This document shows, piece after piece, positions 33,111 through 42,923 of a stretch of DNA of 64,000 bases. Position 1 is the stretch's first letter; every line of letters starts with the position of its first letter. Under the pieces are notes generated by a model. It had not been told where the DNA came from and made no database searches. It saw only the letters and a list, made by a program, of their open reading frames with translations. The translations under genes were made by a program, and so were the position numbers. This DNA is from Anaerolinea thermophila UNI-1 (GTDB lineage: Bacteria; Chloroflexota; Anaerolineae; Anaerolineales; Anaerolineaceae), in the NCBI RefSeq assembly GCF_000199675.1, contig NC_014960.1:2232001-2296000 (forward strand). Direction: 5' to 3'.

Positions 33111-36100
33111 ATGAACACCTTCAAGAAATTTCTTCATTTTCTTTCCGTTTTGTCCCTGGTAGTATTTCTCATAGCAAGTCTAACCTGGACATCCATACCA
33201 CAAGTTCAAGCCCAATCATCTCCCCTACGGGCTGATGCTGTTGTTTTGGTGAATACTGCCAGCACAAGATACTGGGAATTTCAACAAAGGGTTCAGCCTT
33301 ATCTGGACCAATTTGGCGTTGCTTATACCCTGGTAGATATTTCTTCTTCACCGCTCCCCTCGCAATTAGCCTCTTATGCACTGATCATCATTGGACACGG
33401 TCAACTGGACACAACTTCCGCTTACTTAGATGCTTCTGAACAACAAAGCATTACCAGTGCTATTAGCCAGGGAACCGGGTTGGTTAATTTTGACTCGTTC
33501 CTCACTCAAAACGGCACAATTCCTCTCTACACATTTGCGCAAAACATCTTCTCTTTTGGGTATACCAGCGGTATTCCCTCCAACCAGGCTCAGGTACAAT
33601 CTCAACCCTCAATTGGTTCTTACATCCTGCAAAGCCAGAATCTCAATGCTACATACACTTTGTTTGGCTCTATCACTCCTCAAGGTCTCATTCCTGATGC
33701 CAGTACTTCTGTCTTGCTTTCCATAGGAAATCAGCCGCTTTTACTTGCGAAAAATTTTGGTCAGGGTAGAGCAATCCAATGGGCTTCTATTGAGTGGATG
33801 AATCCGACGATTTGGGGACCACTACAGGGTTGGGACGATATGGTTTGGCGCAGTATCGTGTGGGCAGCACGTAAGCCCTTCGTTATGCAAGCCCTTCCTC
33901 CTTTTGTCACTTTTCGCGTGGATGATGTAGAGGGACCCTTCCCTTGGCTGGAAACAGCCGTGAATCTCGGGTATCGTCCATGGATAGGAATTTTCCTGGA
34001 CACGATAACTGATATCAGTACGCTCAAGCCACTTGTGGACATGGGAGCGGTTACGGTATCCATTCATGCCCGAAGTCCTTGGGACTTCTTTTACTTCAAC
34101 CATGAAGGAGGAGAGAACTATCCCGACACAGTCATTAATCAGAATTTCGCGGATGGGAACGCATGGCACACCCAAAACCAGATTCCTGTCTCAAAGCTGG
34201 TCATTCCACATTACTATGAAATCGGCACCAACGCTTTTAACGGTTTAAACAACTGGGGTGTGGAATTTGTCGGCATCACCATCCCACCCGGGCGTCTGTA
34301 TGATGGCTTTTGTCTGCAGGCAGGGCCTTACAGAGAATGGGCTGGACCCGATTGCATTGCCACAGATAACCGCCCATTCTATTACGCAGATGATTTATCC
34401 ATTGATGGACATCCGGAATTCGCTGGAGAATTTATGGTGATGATCAGCGAAATGCGAGGAATCCCCGCTTATGAATGGGCACCAGACAATAATGTCTCAG
34501 CCACTATAACCCGTGGAGTTAATCAACTCTCACGTGCCCTGGATAGCCTGGTTCTGGCTACCGTCTTCACCCACGAATATTACATCCGCGATATTTCTTC
34601 TGCAAACTGGAATGCCATCCTCTCCGGAGTTAGAAACGGCGTTCAGTCTTACAATCCCGAATACGTCACGCTGGATTACGCCCTACAATACGTTCGGGCT
34701 TTACATACTTCTCAAATCTCAAGCAGTGTCCTCAATCCGGTAAACGGGATTTTAGAGACTACTCTGACCGGCCAAACAGATTTAGAAACCCGGTTCATGG
34801 TATTTACAGAAGCAGGAGGGCAAATCCAACAAGTATTTGTCCCGGTGCCCGCCTTTACAGGAAATATTACGGTTAACTACGATCCAGGCGCTCCGCCTCC
34901 ACCTACTTCAACTCCTGTCATATCACCAAGTCCAACAGCCACCGCTCCCCAACCCACGCCAACATTGTCCCCACAACCTACCTCAACACCCAATCCCACC
35001 CAACCTCCAACAACAACCCCAACAATCACTCCTACCGCGATTCCAGGGCAACCCATTCTCATTAATTTATACGAGGATCAGCATCAGGATCCAGTACTGG
35101 TGACCACAACCAACGTGAACGCCCTGAATGCTACCGACAATCAATGGACGGAGTTCCTCTATGAACCCCGCGGATACCCCGGGATTTTCGCCGGAACTTC
35201 AGAACAGCCTCCTTTGATGCGGTTCTATGCGTCCGTACCTTCCGGCACATATACGCTCATCGCCAACCTGTATAAACATGCCAATCTCCGATACTACTGG
35301 GGTTACAATGCTACCTCTCCACAACAGTATTCCTACGACGTGACAACAGGAAACAGTGGCAATTTCTACGAGTACACGCTAGGAACCATCACGATTACCA
35401 ACGGGGTGTTTGAAATATACGTAAATCGTGCAGATATGCTCCCGGGCACAAGCACGTATCCGTTCTATGGATGGTCCTATGTGCGTCTAGTACCTCAATC
35501 ACCGCCAATCCAACCTTCGGCAACCAACACCCCCATTCTACCCACCGCCACCCCGCTGCCGCCTACGGCAACCAATACCCCCGTCCCACCCACCGCCACC
35601 CCGCTGCCGCCTACGGCGACTAATACCCCCATCCCGCCCACCGCCACCCCACTGCCGCCTACGGCAACCAATACCCCCGTCCCACCCACCGCTACACCCC
35701 TGCCGCCTACGGCAACCAACACCCCCATTCTACCCACCGCCACCCCACTGCCGCCTACGGCAACCAACACCCCCATTCTACCCACCGCTACCCCGCTGCC
35801 GCCTACGGCAACCAATACTCCTATCCCGCCTACCGCCACACCCCTGCCGCCTACGGCAACCAACACCCCCATCCCACCCACCGCTACCCCACTGCCGCCT
35901 ACGGCAACCAACACCCCCATCCCACCCACCGCTACCCCACTACCGCCTACGGCAACCAACACCCCCATTCCACCCACCGCTACCCCACTGCCGCCTACGG
36001 CAACCAACACCCCCATCCCACCCACCGCTACCCCACTGCCGCCTACGACAACCAACACCCCCATCCCACCCACCGCTACCCCACTGCCACCTACGGCAAC

Positions 36101-36605
36101 CAACACCCCGGTTCCCGCTACAGCGACTTCCACCAGAACTCCTCTACCGACAACCGTGCGCTTCGATGTGTGGGATGACAATCATCAAAGCCCTATCCTG
36201 ACCACAACCACCAATTTTGAGGACCTTGTGGCAAATGACAATCAGTGGACAGAGTTCCTCTACGAACCCAGAGGATATCCGGGAGTGTTTGCTTCGGTGA
36301 ATGAAAATCCTCCGGTAGAACGTTTCTATGCAACAGTTCCAAATGGACGATACACGTTCTACGCCGGGCTGTATCTCCATGCCAACCTGCGATACTACTG
36401 GGGATACACTGCAGACAATCCTCAAGCCATGAATTTCACAGCCCAAAATGGTACCCGAGGGAGTTTTAATGAGTACAACCTTGGAACTGTCACCGTCACC
36501 AACGGAGTTTTTGAAGTCTTCGTCAACCGCGCTGATTTAGTTACGGGCAAAGGCACATATCCATACTTTGGCTGGGCTTGGATTCGCCTCGTGCCGGCGC
36601 CATAA
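33111..36605 (+). CDS. Large secreted protein with deacetylase-like domain, Pro/Thr repeat spacer and duplicated C-terminal domain
   Basis: A 1164-residue protein with a signal peptide (ends near V-Q-A-Q-S, about 35). Residues 40-260 resemble a ThuA/glutamine-amidotransferase-like fold. About 265-560 begins F-V-T-F-R-V-D-D-V-E-G and later has V-S-I-H-A-R, which recalls NodB-type polysaccharide deacetylases, though I cannot verify the metal triad. A Thr/Pro linker is followed by a roughly 150-residue domain (about 645-797), then 12 full 16-residue repeats, then a second copy of that domain (about 1014-1164). The two copies share N-Q-W-T-E-F-L-Y-E-P-R-G-Y-P-G, H-A-N-L-R-Y-Y-W-G-Y and V-N-R-A-D. 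Likely a cell-surface glycan-binding protein; enzymatic role unproven. Confidence 0.75.
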   Translation: MNTFKKFLHFLSVLSLVVFLIASLTWTSIPQVQAQSSPLRADAVVLVNTASTRYWEFQQRVQPYLDQFGVAYTLVDISSSPLPSQLASYALIIIGHGQLDTTSAYLDASEQQSITSAISQGTGLVNFDSFLTQNGTIPLYTFAQNIFSFGYTSGIPSNQAQVQSQPSIGSYILQSQNLNATYTLFGSITPQGLIPDASTSVLLSIGNQPLLLAKNFGQGRAIQWASIEWMNPTIWGPLQGWDDMVWRSIVWAARKPFVMQALPPFVTFRVDDVEGPFPWLETAVNLGYRPWIGIFLDTITDISTLKPLVDMGAVTVSIHARSPWDFFYFNHEGGENYPDTVINQNFADGNAWHTQNQIPVSKLVIPHYYEIGTNAFNGLNNWGVEFVGITIPPGRLYDGFCLQAGPYREWAGPDCIATDNRPFYYADDLSIDGHPEFAGEFMVMISEMRGIPAYEWAPDNNVSATITRGVNQLSRALDSLVLATVFTHEYYIRDISSANWNAILSGVRNGVQSYNPEYVTLDYALQYVRALHTSQISSSVLNPVNGILETTLTGQTDLETRFMVFTEAGGQIQQVFVPVPAFTGNITVNYDPGAPPPPTSTPVISPSPTATAPQPTPTLSPQPTSTPNPTQPPTTTPTITPTAIPGQPILINLYEDQHQDPVLVTTTNVNALNATDNQWTEFLYEPRGYPGIFAGTSEQPPLMRFYASVPSGTYTLIANLYKHANLRYYWGYNATSPQQYSYDVTTGNSGNFYEYTLGTITITNGVFEIYVNRADMLPGTSTYPFYGWSYVRLVPQSPPIQPSATNTPILPTATPLPPTATNTPVPPTATPLPPTATNTPIPPTATPLPPTATNTPVPPTATPLPPTATNTPILPTATPLPPTATNTPILPTATPLPPTATNTPIPPTATPLPPTATNTPIPPTATPLPPTATNTPIPPTATPLPPTATNTPIPPTATPLPPTATNTPIPPTATPLPPTTTNTPIPPTATPLPPTATNTPVPATATSTRTPLPTTVRFDVWDDNHQSPILTTTTNFEDLVANDNQWTEFLYEPRGYPGVFASVNENPPVERFYATVPNGRYTFYAGLYLHANLRYYWGYTADNPQAMNFTAQNGTRGSFNEYNLGTVTVTNGVFEVFVNRADLVTGKGTYPYFGWAWIRLVPAP
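35519..36112 (+). repeat. 48-bp coding minisatellite (12 full units plus a degenerate one)
   Basis: Tandem 48-bp units encode A-T-N-T-P-I-P-P-T-A-T-P-L-P-P-T with small changes (I-L-P, V-P-P or I-P-P at the variable position, one T-T-N-T-P). Twelve complete units run from 35519 to about 36094, followed by a diverged thirteenth. Neighbouring units 7-12 are nearly identical at DNA level, suggesting recent expansion. The repeat number is in frame and could vary by slippage or recombination without breaking the protein. Confidence 0.93.
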
Positions 36606-36630
36606 TTTTCACTACGATAAGCCTTTAGAA

Positions 36631-36670
36631 AAGGGCTTGCCGATCAACCGACAAGCCCTTCATCTATTTA
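36631..36670 (+). terminator. Possible terminator hairpin after the repeat protein gene
   Basis: AAGGGCTTG (36631-36639) and CAAGCCCTT (36652-36660) form a 9-bp stem with a 12-base loop; the following bases catctattta are only moderately T-rich. It may partly separate the decoration genes from the export/glycosyltransferase operon. Confidence 0.45.
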
Positions 36671-36689
36671 GTCCTCAACAGAGAATTGT

Positions 36690-38279
36690 ATGAAATTCAA
36701 AACCCTTGTATTCCTCGCCGGTTGCTTTCTGATAGGGGGATTTGCTCTTTTTTTAGGGCAAATGATCATTTCGGTCTATCCAGCAATTACCCATGACACC
36801 AGTGTTTACCTGAATGCGGCTTATAACCTGGCACTGGGAAAAGGCTTGCAAATTGATATGACCCTGACAACTATGCAAGAATCTTCCCGCCATTATTGCG
36901 ATTACATGCCCGGTTTTCCTGCTTTTCTCTCCATGTTTCTCCGGTTGGGAATTCCCGAAGGAGTCCTTCTGAAAGGGATAATTCTTACAGGTATTCTTAC
37001 TATGGTTTACCTGGGAATCTGGCTTATGTGGGAGTGGACCCATCGCCTTTTTTCCTCTCTGGTCACGGGGCTTCTTTTACTGCTCTTTCCGCCCCTGATC
37101 AACTTCATGACGTACGCGCTAACCGAATCCCTGTATCTGCCGCTCACCCTTGGGCTTTTTCTTGGCTTAACCATTTATTTCCAGAAAAAGTCCCCCTCGT
37201 TGAAAGATTTCCTGCTCCTCTTTATCCTCATGGCAGCGATCCCTCTGATACGTATTGTTGGCTTGCTCCTTGTCGGAATTGCAGGATCTGTCATGCTTAT
37301 TCGTTCCCTTAGCCAGCAAGAGCGAAAACGGGCAATGATGGAAATGGTTGTGGTTCTAACATCTCAAATTCCTACTTTGCTGGTTCTGACCGAAAACTAT
37401 CTCAAAACAGGACGTTTTTACTGTGCAACCAATTCCGCCGGCTGGGAAATCGAGCGCACCACCCGGGGATATCTTGCTCAATTATTACTTGAACAATTCA
37501 AACCAGACTTAAGCCTTGGACTGGGATTTCGACGAGCCTTTAGCGCGTTGCCTTCAGAAATTGTCATTGGATTGGTGATCCTGGGTCTGATTGTTGGAGG
37601 GATCATCATTTGGAAGACAAGATCCCGGATTCGAAAAGGTTTTGAAAGTTGGGCTTCTCCCAGCGTGATTCCTGTGATTTTCTATCTTGCAGGGTACGTT
37701 GGATTTCTCTTCCTTTTTGGAAATTCCTGGGCTATGTGGGATTTTCCCCGTTATTTTCTGCCCGCCTATCCTTTTATTCTTCTGCTAGTGGTTTTCCTCG
37801 TGGATTCCTTTTTACAGTCCTGGAAACACTTCATCCCCCAGGGTCTTTTGTATCTTTCACTGGTGTTGCTTGTCGTCGCTTACGGGCAAATGACCTTCAG
37901 GAAACTGCCCGAAATGATTACCGGTAGAGGAATTGAGTCTGCCCCGATCAAGGATCACCCTGTTCTGACGTATTTGCAACGAAACCTGCAACCTTCGGAC
38001 CTTCTGCTGAGCACACGCGAGCCCACGCTGTGGTATTATCTTCGAAGACCTGTCAGACGAGTCCAGAGAATAGAAAATCTCTCCTGTAAAGACCTACAGA
38101 AACCTCCTCCAAATGGAAGAATGTTTTTTGTGTTGTTTCCGGAAGGGAATTACAAAGGGGAGCCTACCAGCCCGGAAAACGAAGCCTGGTTCCACAACTG
38201 GATTTCTCCCTGTGGCACAATCATTGAGCACCAGAATTTCAACGAAACCGCAGTGTATGTGGTCGATTTTCCAGAGTAA
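36690..38279 (+). CDS. GT-C fold (GT39/ArnT-like) membrane glycosyltransferase or related protein
   Basis: A 529-residue protein with about eleven hydrophobic helices. The first extracytoplasmic loop carries I-T-H-D-T-S-V-Y-L-N-A-A-Y-N-L-A, the acidic position typical of GT-C enzymes, followed by M-P-G-F-P-A-F-L. A soluble C-terminal tail of about 110 residues follows. GT-C enzymes use polyprenyl-phosphate sugars to glycosylate substrates outside the cytoplasm. The donor might come from the GtrB-like enzyme at 30244. Exact acceptor is unknown. It is the first gene of the long exporter/GT operon. Confidence 0.78.
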   Translation: MKFKTLVFLAGCFLIGGFALFLGQMIISVYPAITHDTSVYLNAAYNLALGKGLQIDMTLTTMQESSRHYCDYMPGFPAFLSMFLRLGIPEGVLLKGIILTGILTMVYLGIWLMWEWTHRLFSSLVTGLLLLLFPPLINFMTYALTESLYLPLTLGLFLGLTIYFQKKSPSLKDFLLLFILMAAIPLIRIVGLLLVGIAGSVMLIRSLSQQERKRAMMEMVVVLTSQIPTLLVLTENYLKTGRFYCATNSAGWEIERTTRGYLAQLLLEQFKPDLSLGLGFRRAFSALPSEIVIGLVILGLIVGGIIIWKTRSRIRKGFESWASPSVIPVIFYLAGYVGFLFLFGNSWAMWDFPRYFLPAYPFILLLVVFLVDSFLQSWKHFIPQGLLYLSLVLLVVAYGQMTFRKLPEMITGRGIESAPIKDHPVLTYLQRNLQPSDLLLSTREPTLWYYLRRPVRRVQRIENLSCKDLQKPPPNGRMFFVLFPEGNYKGEPTSPENEAWFHNWISPCGTIIEHQNFNETAVYVVDFPE

Positions 38280-38291
38280 AATAGGATAATT

Positions 38292-39155
38292 ATGGTCGAA
38301 AATTCACTTTCTCACCCAATAACTCATCATCACTCTCCTCACGTGACAGTCATAGAGCCGTCCAGAGGTTGGTCCTCACTGGGATTGAAAGACCTGTGGG
38401 AGTATCGAGAACTCCTCTGGCTTCTCATCTGGCGAGAAGTCCGCGGAATGTATCGTCAGACAGCGCTGGGAGTTTCGTGGATATTTCTTCGTCCTATTCT
38501 GAACGTTGTGATCCTGACCCTGGTTTTTGGCACTTTTGTCAAAGTGCCCAGCGAAAACGTACCTTATGCCCTTTTTTCCCTTTCTGCACTTCTTCCATGG
38601 GGGTACTTTTCCAATGCGGTATTACGCTCGGCAGGAAGTCTTGTGCAGAATATGGAAATTATTTCCAAGGTGTATTTCCCCAGGATGATCATCGCCATTG
38701 CCGGGGTTCTTTCCGGGCTGGTAGATTTCAGTGCATCCTTTGGAATTTTTCTCCTCTTCATGGCTTATTTCCGTGTACCGGTCAGAATTGAAATTCTCTG
38801 GTTACCCGGTTTCTTTCTGGCTTCCGTACTGCTCGCCTTAACGGTTGGGCTCTGGCTGGCAACTCTTTCCGTCCGCTTTCGAGACGTATCTTTTGCGGTG
38901 AACTTCCTCCTCCAAGCCATGATGTATCTTTCCCCTGTAATTTATCCGGTCAATCAAGTACCGGAGTCTTTGCAATTTTTTTACCGGCTGAACCCAATGG
39001 CAGGGATTATTGAAGGGTTCCGCTGGTCACTTCTTGGAATTGGCTCTCCTCCCCAAATCACCTTCTGGCTCTCCATGGGTTTGATGTTGATTTTCCTTGT
39101 TGCGGGAGCCTTTATTTTCCGACGTACCGAACGCACAATTGTGGACTACCTATGA
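38292..39155 (+). CDS. wzm: Polysaccharide ABC exporter permease (Wzm-like)
   Basis: A 287-residue ABC-2 type permease with six hydrophobic helices and the family pattern L-L-W-L-L-I-W-R-E-V-R, Y-R-Q-T-A-L-G-V-S-W and L-Y-L/M-Y-L-S-P-V-I-Y-P-V near the C-terminal third. It would form the membrane channel for lipid-linked glycans. Its stop overlaps the start of the ATPase gene (ATGA), so the two subunits are translationally coupled. Confidence 0.93.
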   Translation: MVENSLSHPITHHHSPHVTVIEPSRGWSSLGLKDLWEYRELLWLLIWREVRGMYRQTALGVSWIFLRPILNVVILTLVFGTFVKVPSENVPYALFSLSALLPWGYFSNAVLRSAGSLVQNMEIISKVYFPRMIIAIAGVLSGLVDFSASFGIFLLFMAYFRVPVRIEILWLPGFFLASVLLALTVGLWLATLSVRFRDVSFAVNFLLQAMMYLSPVIYPVNQVPESLQFFYRLNPMAGIIEGFRWSLLGIGSPPQITFWLSMGLMLIFLVAGAFIFRRTERTIVDYL

Positions 39156-40408
39156 GCGAACTTGCTATTCATGTAGAACATCTTTCTAAGAGATATCGCA
39201 TCGGGAAGGCGCAAAAATCCATTCTGCACAATCCTTCGCCATTTCGACATCTGGCATATTCGATGCGCTATTATCTAGGCGCTTTTTTCCAACCCGAGGA
39301 AACCCTGTGGGCTCTGAAGAACGTTTCTTTTGAGGTCAGGCAGGGAGACGTGCTTGGCGTGATTGGTAGAAACGGCTCGGGAAAAAGCACGTTGCTTAAA
39401 CTGCTCTCTCGAGTGACTGAACCCACCACAGGACGGGCAATCATTCATGGCAGGGTTGGCGCTCTGCTCGAAGTTGGGACAGGATTCCATCCAGAGTTAA
39501 CCGGACGGGAAAACATCTTCCTGAGTGGGGCAATTTTGGGAATGAAACACGCTGAAATCCAGCGAAAGTTTGATGAAATCGTAGCCTTTTCGGGAGTAGA
39601 ACGGTTTATTGATACCCCGATCAAATATTATTCCTCAGGGATGAGGGTGCGTTTAGGATTTGCCGTTGCAGCCCACCTTGAACCGGAAGTGCTTCTGATT
39701 GACGAAGTTCTGGCAGTGGGCGATGCAGAATTTCAGCAAAAATGTCTCGGGAAAATGAGCGAAGTGGCTACCGCAGGGCGCACAGTGTTGTTCGTAAGCC
39801 ATAACATGGCAGCCGTTCAGTCTCTGTGCAATCGGGGAATTTACCTGCAAAAGGGTGAAATCCTGGTGGATGGCACGATTAGTGAGGCTGTTGCTAAGTA
39901 CTTAAAAATTATTGATGAAATTTCACAAATTGAAATCTCTGAACGAACTGACCGAACTGGATTGGGAAATGTGCGCCTGGTTGGCGTGGATATCACTGAC
40001 CAGAGTCATCTTTCGGCACTGACATTGATTACGGGTGAACCAGCCCAGTTTGTTTTTCACCTCTCACACCTTGAACCGGGCATTAAATTCGAGTACTTAG
40101 ACTTCACTATTTGCGATCTCCAGGGAAATCCAGTCGCTTATTTTAACAGCATTGATACCGGTCCAGAGGATAACAAATCCCCTGATATGCATGACCGTGT
40201 TGTCTGCTGGATTGATGAATTACCACTACTTCCCGGACGATACCGAATTAACGTAGGGATCAAGGCGAATGGAGAAATGCAGGATCATGTTGAATCGGCA
40301 GCAGTTTTTAATGTTGAGCAGGGGCGATTGAGAGGTCGTCCTATCGATAATCGCAGTCAACGGCGGGGAAGTGTCATTTTCCCACACCGCTGGATCCTTC
40401 CTGGATAA
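39152..40408 (+). CDS. wzt: Polysaccharide ABC exporter ATPase with C-terminal carbohydrate-binding-type domain (Wzt-like)
   Basis: The first 260 residues are an ABC ATPase with Walker A G-R-N-G-S-G-K-S-T (about 72), H-P-E-L-T-G-R-E-N-I-F-L, signature Y-S-S-G-M-R-V-R-L-G (about 160) and Walker B V-L-L-I-D-E-V (about 180). Residues 265-418 form an extra beta-rich domain with L-P-L-L-P-G-R-Y and F-N-V-E-Q-G-R, as in Wzt proteins that recognise the finished O-chain end. Such a domain means that the exported glycan carries a specific terminal group. Some pyruvyl, methyl or deacetylated end could be made by neighbours, which is inference. Confidence 0.94.
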   Translation: MSELAIHVEHLSKRYRIGKAQKSILHNPSPFRHLAYSMRYYLGAFFQPEETLWALKNVSFEVRQGDVLGVIGRNGSGKSTLLKLLSRVTEPTTGRAIIHGRVGALLEVGTGFHPELTGRENIFLSGAILGMKHAEIQRKFDEIVAFSGVERFIDTPIKYYSSGMRVRLGFAVAAHLEPEVLLIDEVLAVGDAEFQQKCLGKMSEVATAGRTVLFVSHNMAAVQSLCNRGIYLQKGEILVDGTISEAVAKYLKIIDEISQIEISERTDRTGLGNVRLVGVDITDQSHLSALTLITGEPAQFVFHLSHLEPGIKFEYLDFTICDLQGNPVAYFNSIDTGPEDNKSPDMHDRVVCWIDELPLLPGRYRINVGIKANGEMQDHVESAAVFNVEQGRLRGRPIDNRSQRRGSVIFPHRWILPG

Positions 40409-40415
40409 AGGCTAT

Positions 40416-41633
40416 ATGAAACAATTTCTTCTCTCCATCTTTCTTAAGTTATATGCCCAATGGGCTGGCGCCACCGGAAAACCTTATCCGAATTCGGTCC
40501 TTCTCCTCCCCCCTTATTCACCGGGTAGTTACGGAGATGCCGCTGTGGTCACTTCGTTCGTAGAGAATTTAGCCAGCCGTGGCATCGAACGCATTGGTCT
40601 CATTAAGTACCAAGATTCTGATGACTGGTCTTCTGTGAATGGAATTCGCGAAACCTTCTCCCTGGAAGATTATTTCCATTACGAGGCTTGGAAAATCCGG
40701 TTTTCTTTTTGTAAAAAGATTAGTGAGTACGAACAATTTTTTATCCTGGGGACAGACGTCATGGATGGCTATTATTCCCCGAAAGATTCTCTGGAACGCA
40801 TTTACCTTACCGAATTAGGTGCCCAGACAGGGAGACCCACCAGAATTGTCAGTTTCAGTTTTAATGCCCATCCCATCCCCGCATGTGTGACAGCACTTCG
40901 TCATCTATCGCCTTCTGTTCATCTGTTCAGTCGCGATCCTGTCAGTCAAAAAAGGCTGGAAAGCCACCTCCAGCGTCCCGTGACGCTTACGGCAGATATC
41001 GCCTTTCTTCTTAGACCGCGGGAGGGAAACATTTCGGCGGGGATTGAGCAATGGATTGATGAACAACAGAAAGATAATGGAATTGTAGTAGGAATTAACG
41101 CCAATCACGTCCTGGTTGAAAAATTTTCAGAGATCACTATCGAAAAACTGGTAAAAGCCTATCAAGAGGCACTTCAAGAAATTCATGCAGCCTACCCGGA
41201 CATTCGGTTTTTGTTTATCCCGCACGATATTCGAGGGGACGCCAGTGATGTCGTTATTGCCGAAGCCATTTTCCGAACCTTGCCACCCAACTTGCAACAG
41301 GTGAGCAAAATTGTCCCCTCACCCTGCCATCCCGCAGAGATCAAACATATTGTGAGCAGATTATCCTTTGTGCTGAGCGGGAAAATGCACCTGGCGATTG
41401 CATGTTTAAGTCAGGGAGTACCTGTTGCCTGTATCGCGTACCAGGATAAATTCGAGGGATTATTCCAGCATTTTGAAATGGAGGATATGTCCCTGGCACC
41501 GGAAGAATTATTGCTTCCCGGGAAATTAAGCCAGTTCTTCCTGAAACGATTTAATAAAAAAGAGAACCTATCTGCTCAAATTCAAACACATTTACCAAGA
41601 GTTCTGCAATTAGCCGAGAAAAACTTAGTTTGA
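40416..41633 (+). CDS. Polysaccharide pyruvyl transferase-like protein
   Basis: ATG at 40416 gives 405 residues; the longer upstream frame lies in the wzt gene. The pattern is that of the polysaccharide pyruvyl-transferase family: an early Y-S-P-G-S-Y-G-D-A-A near residue 32, S-R-D-P-V-S in the middle, I-P-H-D-I-R, and S-G-K-M-H-L-A-I-A-C-L-S-Q-G-V-P-V near residue 325 corresponding to the conserved R/K-x-H-x-x-I-x-A element. Members either add a pyruvyl ketal from PEP or have GT-B-like roles. The gene follows the exporter and may place the group recognised by Wzt. Confidence 0.82.
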   Translation: MKQFLLSIFLKLYAQWAGATGKPYPNSVLLLPPYSPGSYGDAAVVTSFVENLASRGIERIGLIKYQDSDDWSSVNGIRETFSLEDYFHYEAWKIRFSFCKKISEYEQFFILGTDVMDGYYSPKDSLERIYLTELGAQTGRPTRIVSFSFNAHPIPACVTALRHLSPSVHLFSRDPVSQKRLESHLQRPVTLTADIAFLLRPREGNISAGIEQWIDEQQKDNGIVVGINANHVLVEKFSEITIEKLVKAYQEALQEIHAAYPDIRFLFIPHDIRGDASDVVIAEAIFRTLPPNLQQVSKIVPSPCHPAEIKHIVSRLSFVLSGKMHLAIACLSQGVPVACIAYQDKFEGLFQHFEMEDMSLAPEELLLPGKLSQFFLKRFNKKENLSAQIQTHLPRVLQLAEKNLV

Positions 41634-41636
41634 GCC

Positions 41637-42923
41637 ATGAAAAAAATTCTGGTGATTTCGAATAATCTTCCCTTTCCCCCAAAAGACGGTGGGAGAGCAC
41701 GGATTTATCACCTGTATAGCCGTCTTGCGAAGAAATATCAGATTACTTGGGTTTCACCGATTTGGGATGGGGAAGAAGAAAACATTCCGGGAACGCTGAG
41801 ATTTTGTCATCAAGTGATTCCATTACCTAAAGAAGAAATTTTTTCATTCCCTTCCAGTGGTTGGAAGGGACTCATGAAGCGCGTCCTGGCACATTTACAT
41901 TTTCCAAGGCTGTTTGAATTTGCCTTTGGATATGTAAATGCTCCAGGAGTTTACTGGCTTCCCAAAACTCCGCAACGTCTTCGAAAAATCCAGGAAATCC
42001 TTGAGCAAAATCATTTCGACCTCATTATTAGCGAATTTGAAGGAAATGCTGAACTGATTCCAGAACAAATCACCATTCCACGAATACTCTCCACTCATAA
42101 TGTTCAGTCTCATCTCTTCTGGCGAGCGCGGAAAACCTTCCCGGGAACCTGGCTGGACAGGGTCTTCTTGTTCCCTGAATGGCAGAAGATCATCCATTAC
42201 GAAAAGAAAAACTATCGACGATATAACGGCATTCTTGCCGTATCGCAAAACGATCAACGCACCCTGGAAAAGCGGTGTCCAGGCATACCGGTAAAACTGG
42301 TTCCCAACGGGGTAGATACAGAGTATTTCTTTCCTTCCTCTTCTTCCCCTGTCCCCCACACCATGGTTTACCTGGGAAATTATGCTTATCCCCCCAATGC
42401 AGATGCGGTGAGATATTTTTATACCCGAATTTTTCCCAAAATTCGCGCTCGTTTTCCCGATGCCAAACTGATTTTAATTGGCGCATCGCCCCCAAAAGAA
42501 CTTTGCGGAGAAGATGGGGTTGAAGCATTGGGATTTGTTGAGGACGTCCGGCCAAACGTCCATCAAGCCGAAGTCATGATTGTGCCCTTGAGGACCGGGG
42601 GAGGCACTCGCTTAAAAATTTTAGATGGAATGGCAATGGGAAAAGCCATTGTCTCTACCACACTCGGAGCAGAAGGACTGCAAGTGATTGATGGAGAAAA
42701 CATCCTTTTAGCAGACACACCCGACACCTTCGCGGCTCAGGTTATTCGCATCATGGAAAATGCTGAATTGCGTCAAAAATTGGAGAAAAATGGGCGTACG
42801 CTTGTGGAACGCTTGTACAACTGGGACGCTATCGCCAGAGAGGCAGGGGAATGGATTGAGACCTTTCTTTATCAGCCCGCCTTATTGCAACTTCAGAGAG
42901 AGGAAATGAATGCCCAGGGTTAG
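41637..42923 (+). CDS. GT4 glycosyltransferase
   Basis: A 428-residue GT-B enzyme starting M-K-K-I-L-V-I-S-N-N-L-P-F-P-P-K-D-G-G with a G-G-R loop in the acceptor domain. The donor half has P-N-G-V-D-T-E-Y-F, D-A-K-L-I-L-I-G and R-T-G-G-G-T-R-L-K-I-L-D-G-M-A-M-G-K, the last with Asp where relatives have Glu. It is a near relative of the enzymes at 50415 and 57634 in this operon. The sugar is unknown. It begins three bases after the preceding stop and its end overlaps the next gene. Confidence 0.9.
   Translation: MKKILVISNNLPFPPKDGGRARIYHLYSRLAKKYQITWVSPIWDGEEENIPGTLRFCHQVIPLPKEEIFSFPSSGWKGLMKRVLAHLHFPRLFEFAFGYVNAPGVYWLPKTPQRLRKIQEILEQNHFDLIISEFEGNAELIPEQITIPRILSTHNVQSHLFWRARKTFPGTWLDRVFLFPEWQKIIHYEKKNYRRYNGILAVSQNDQRTLEKRCPGIPVKLVPNGVDTEYFFPSSSSPVPHTMVYLGNYAYPPNADAVRYFYTRIFPKIRARFPDAKLILIGASPPKELCGEDGVEALGFVEDVRPNVHQAEVMIVPLRTGGGTRLKILDGMAMGKAIVSTTLGAEGLQVIDGENILLADTPDTFAAQVIRIMENAELRQKLEKNGRTLVERLYNWDAIAREAGEWIETFLYQPALLQLQREEMNAQG

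Noticed and set aside
35519..36112. Possible CRISPR array because of regular 48-bp periodicity
   Set aside because: Units are contiguous with no unique spacers and encode a Pro/Thr spacer in frame with the surrounding protein.
35495..36181. 228-codon open frame on the - strand encoding Gly/Val repeats
   Set aside because: It is the antisense reading of the 48-bp minisatellite; the repeat unit happens to lack stops in that frame, and no start signal or domain supports it.
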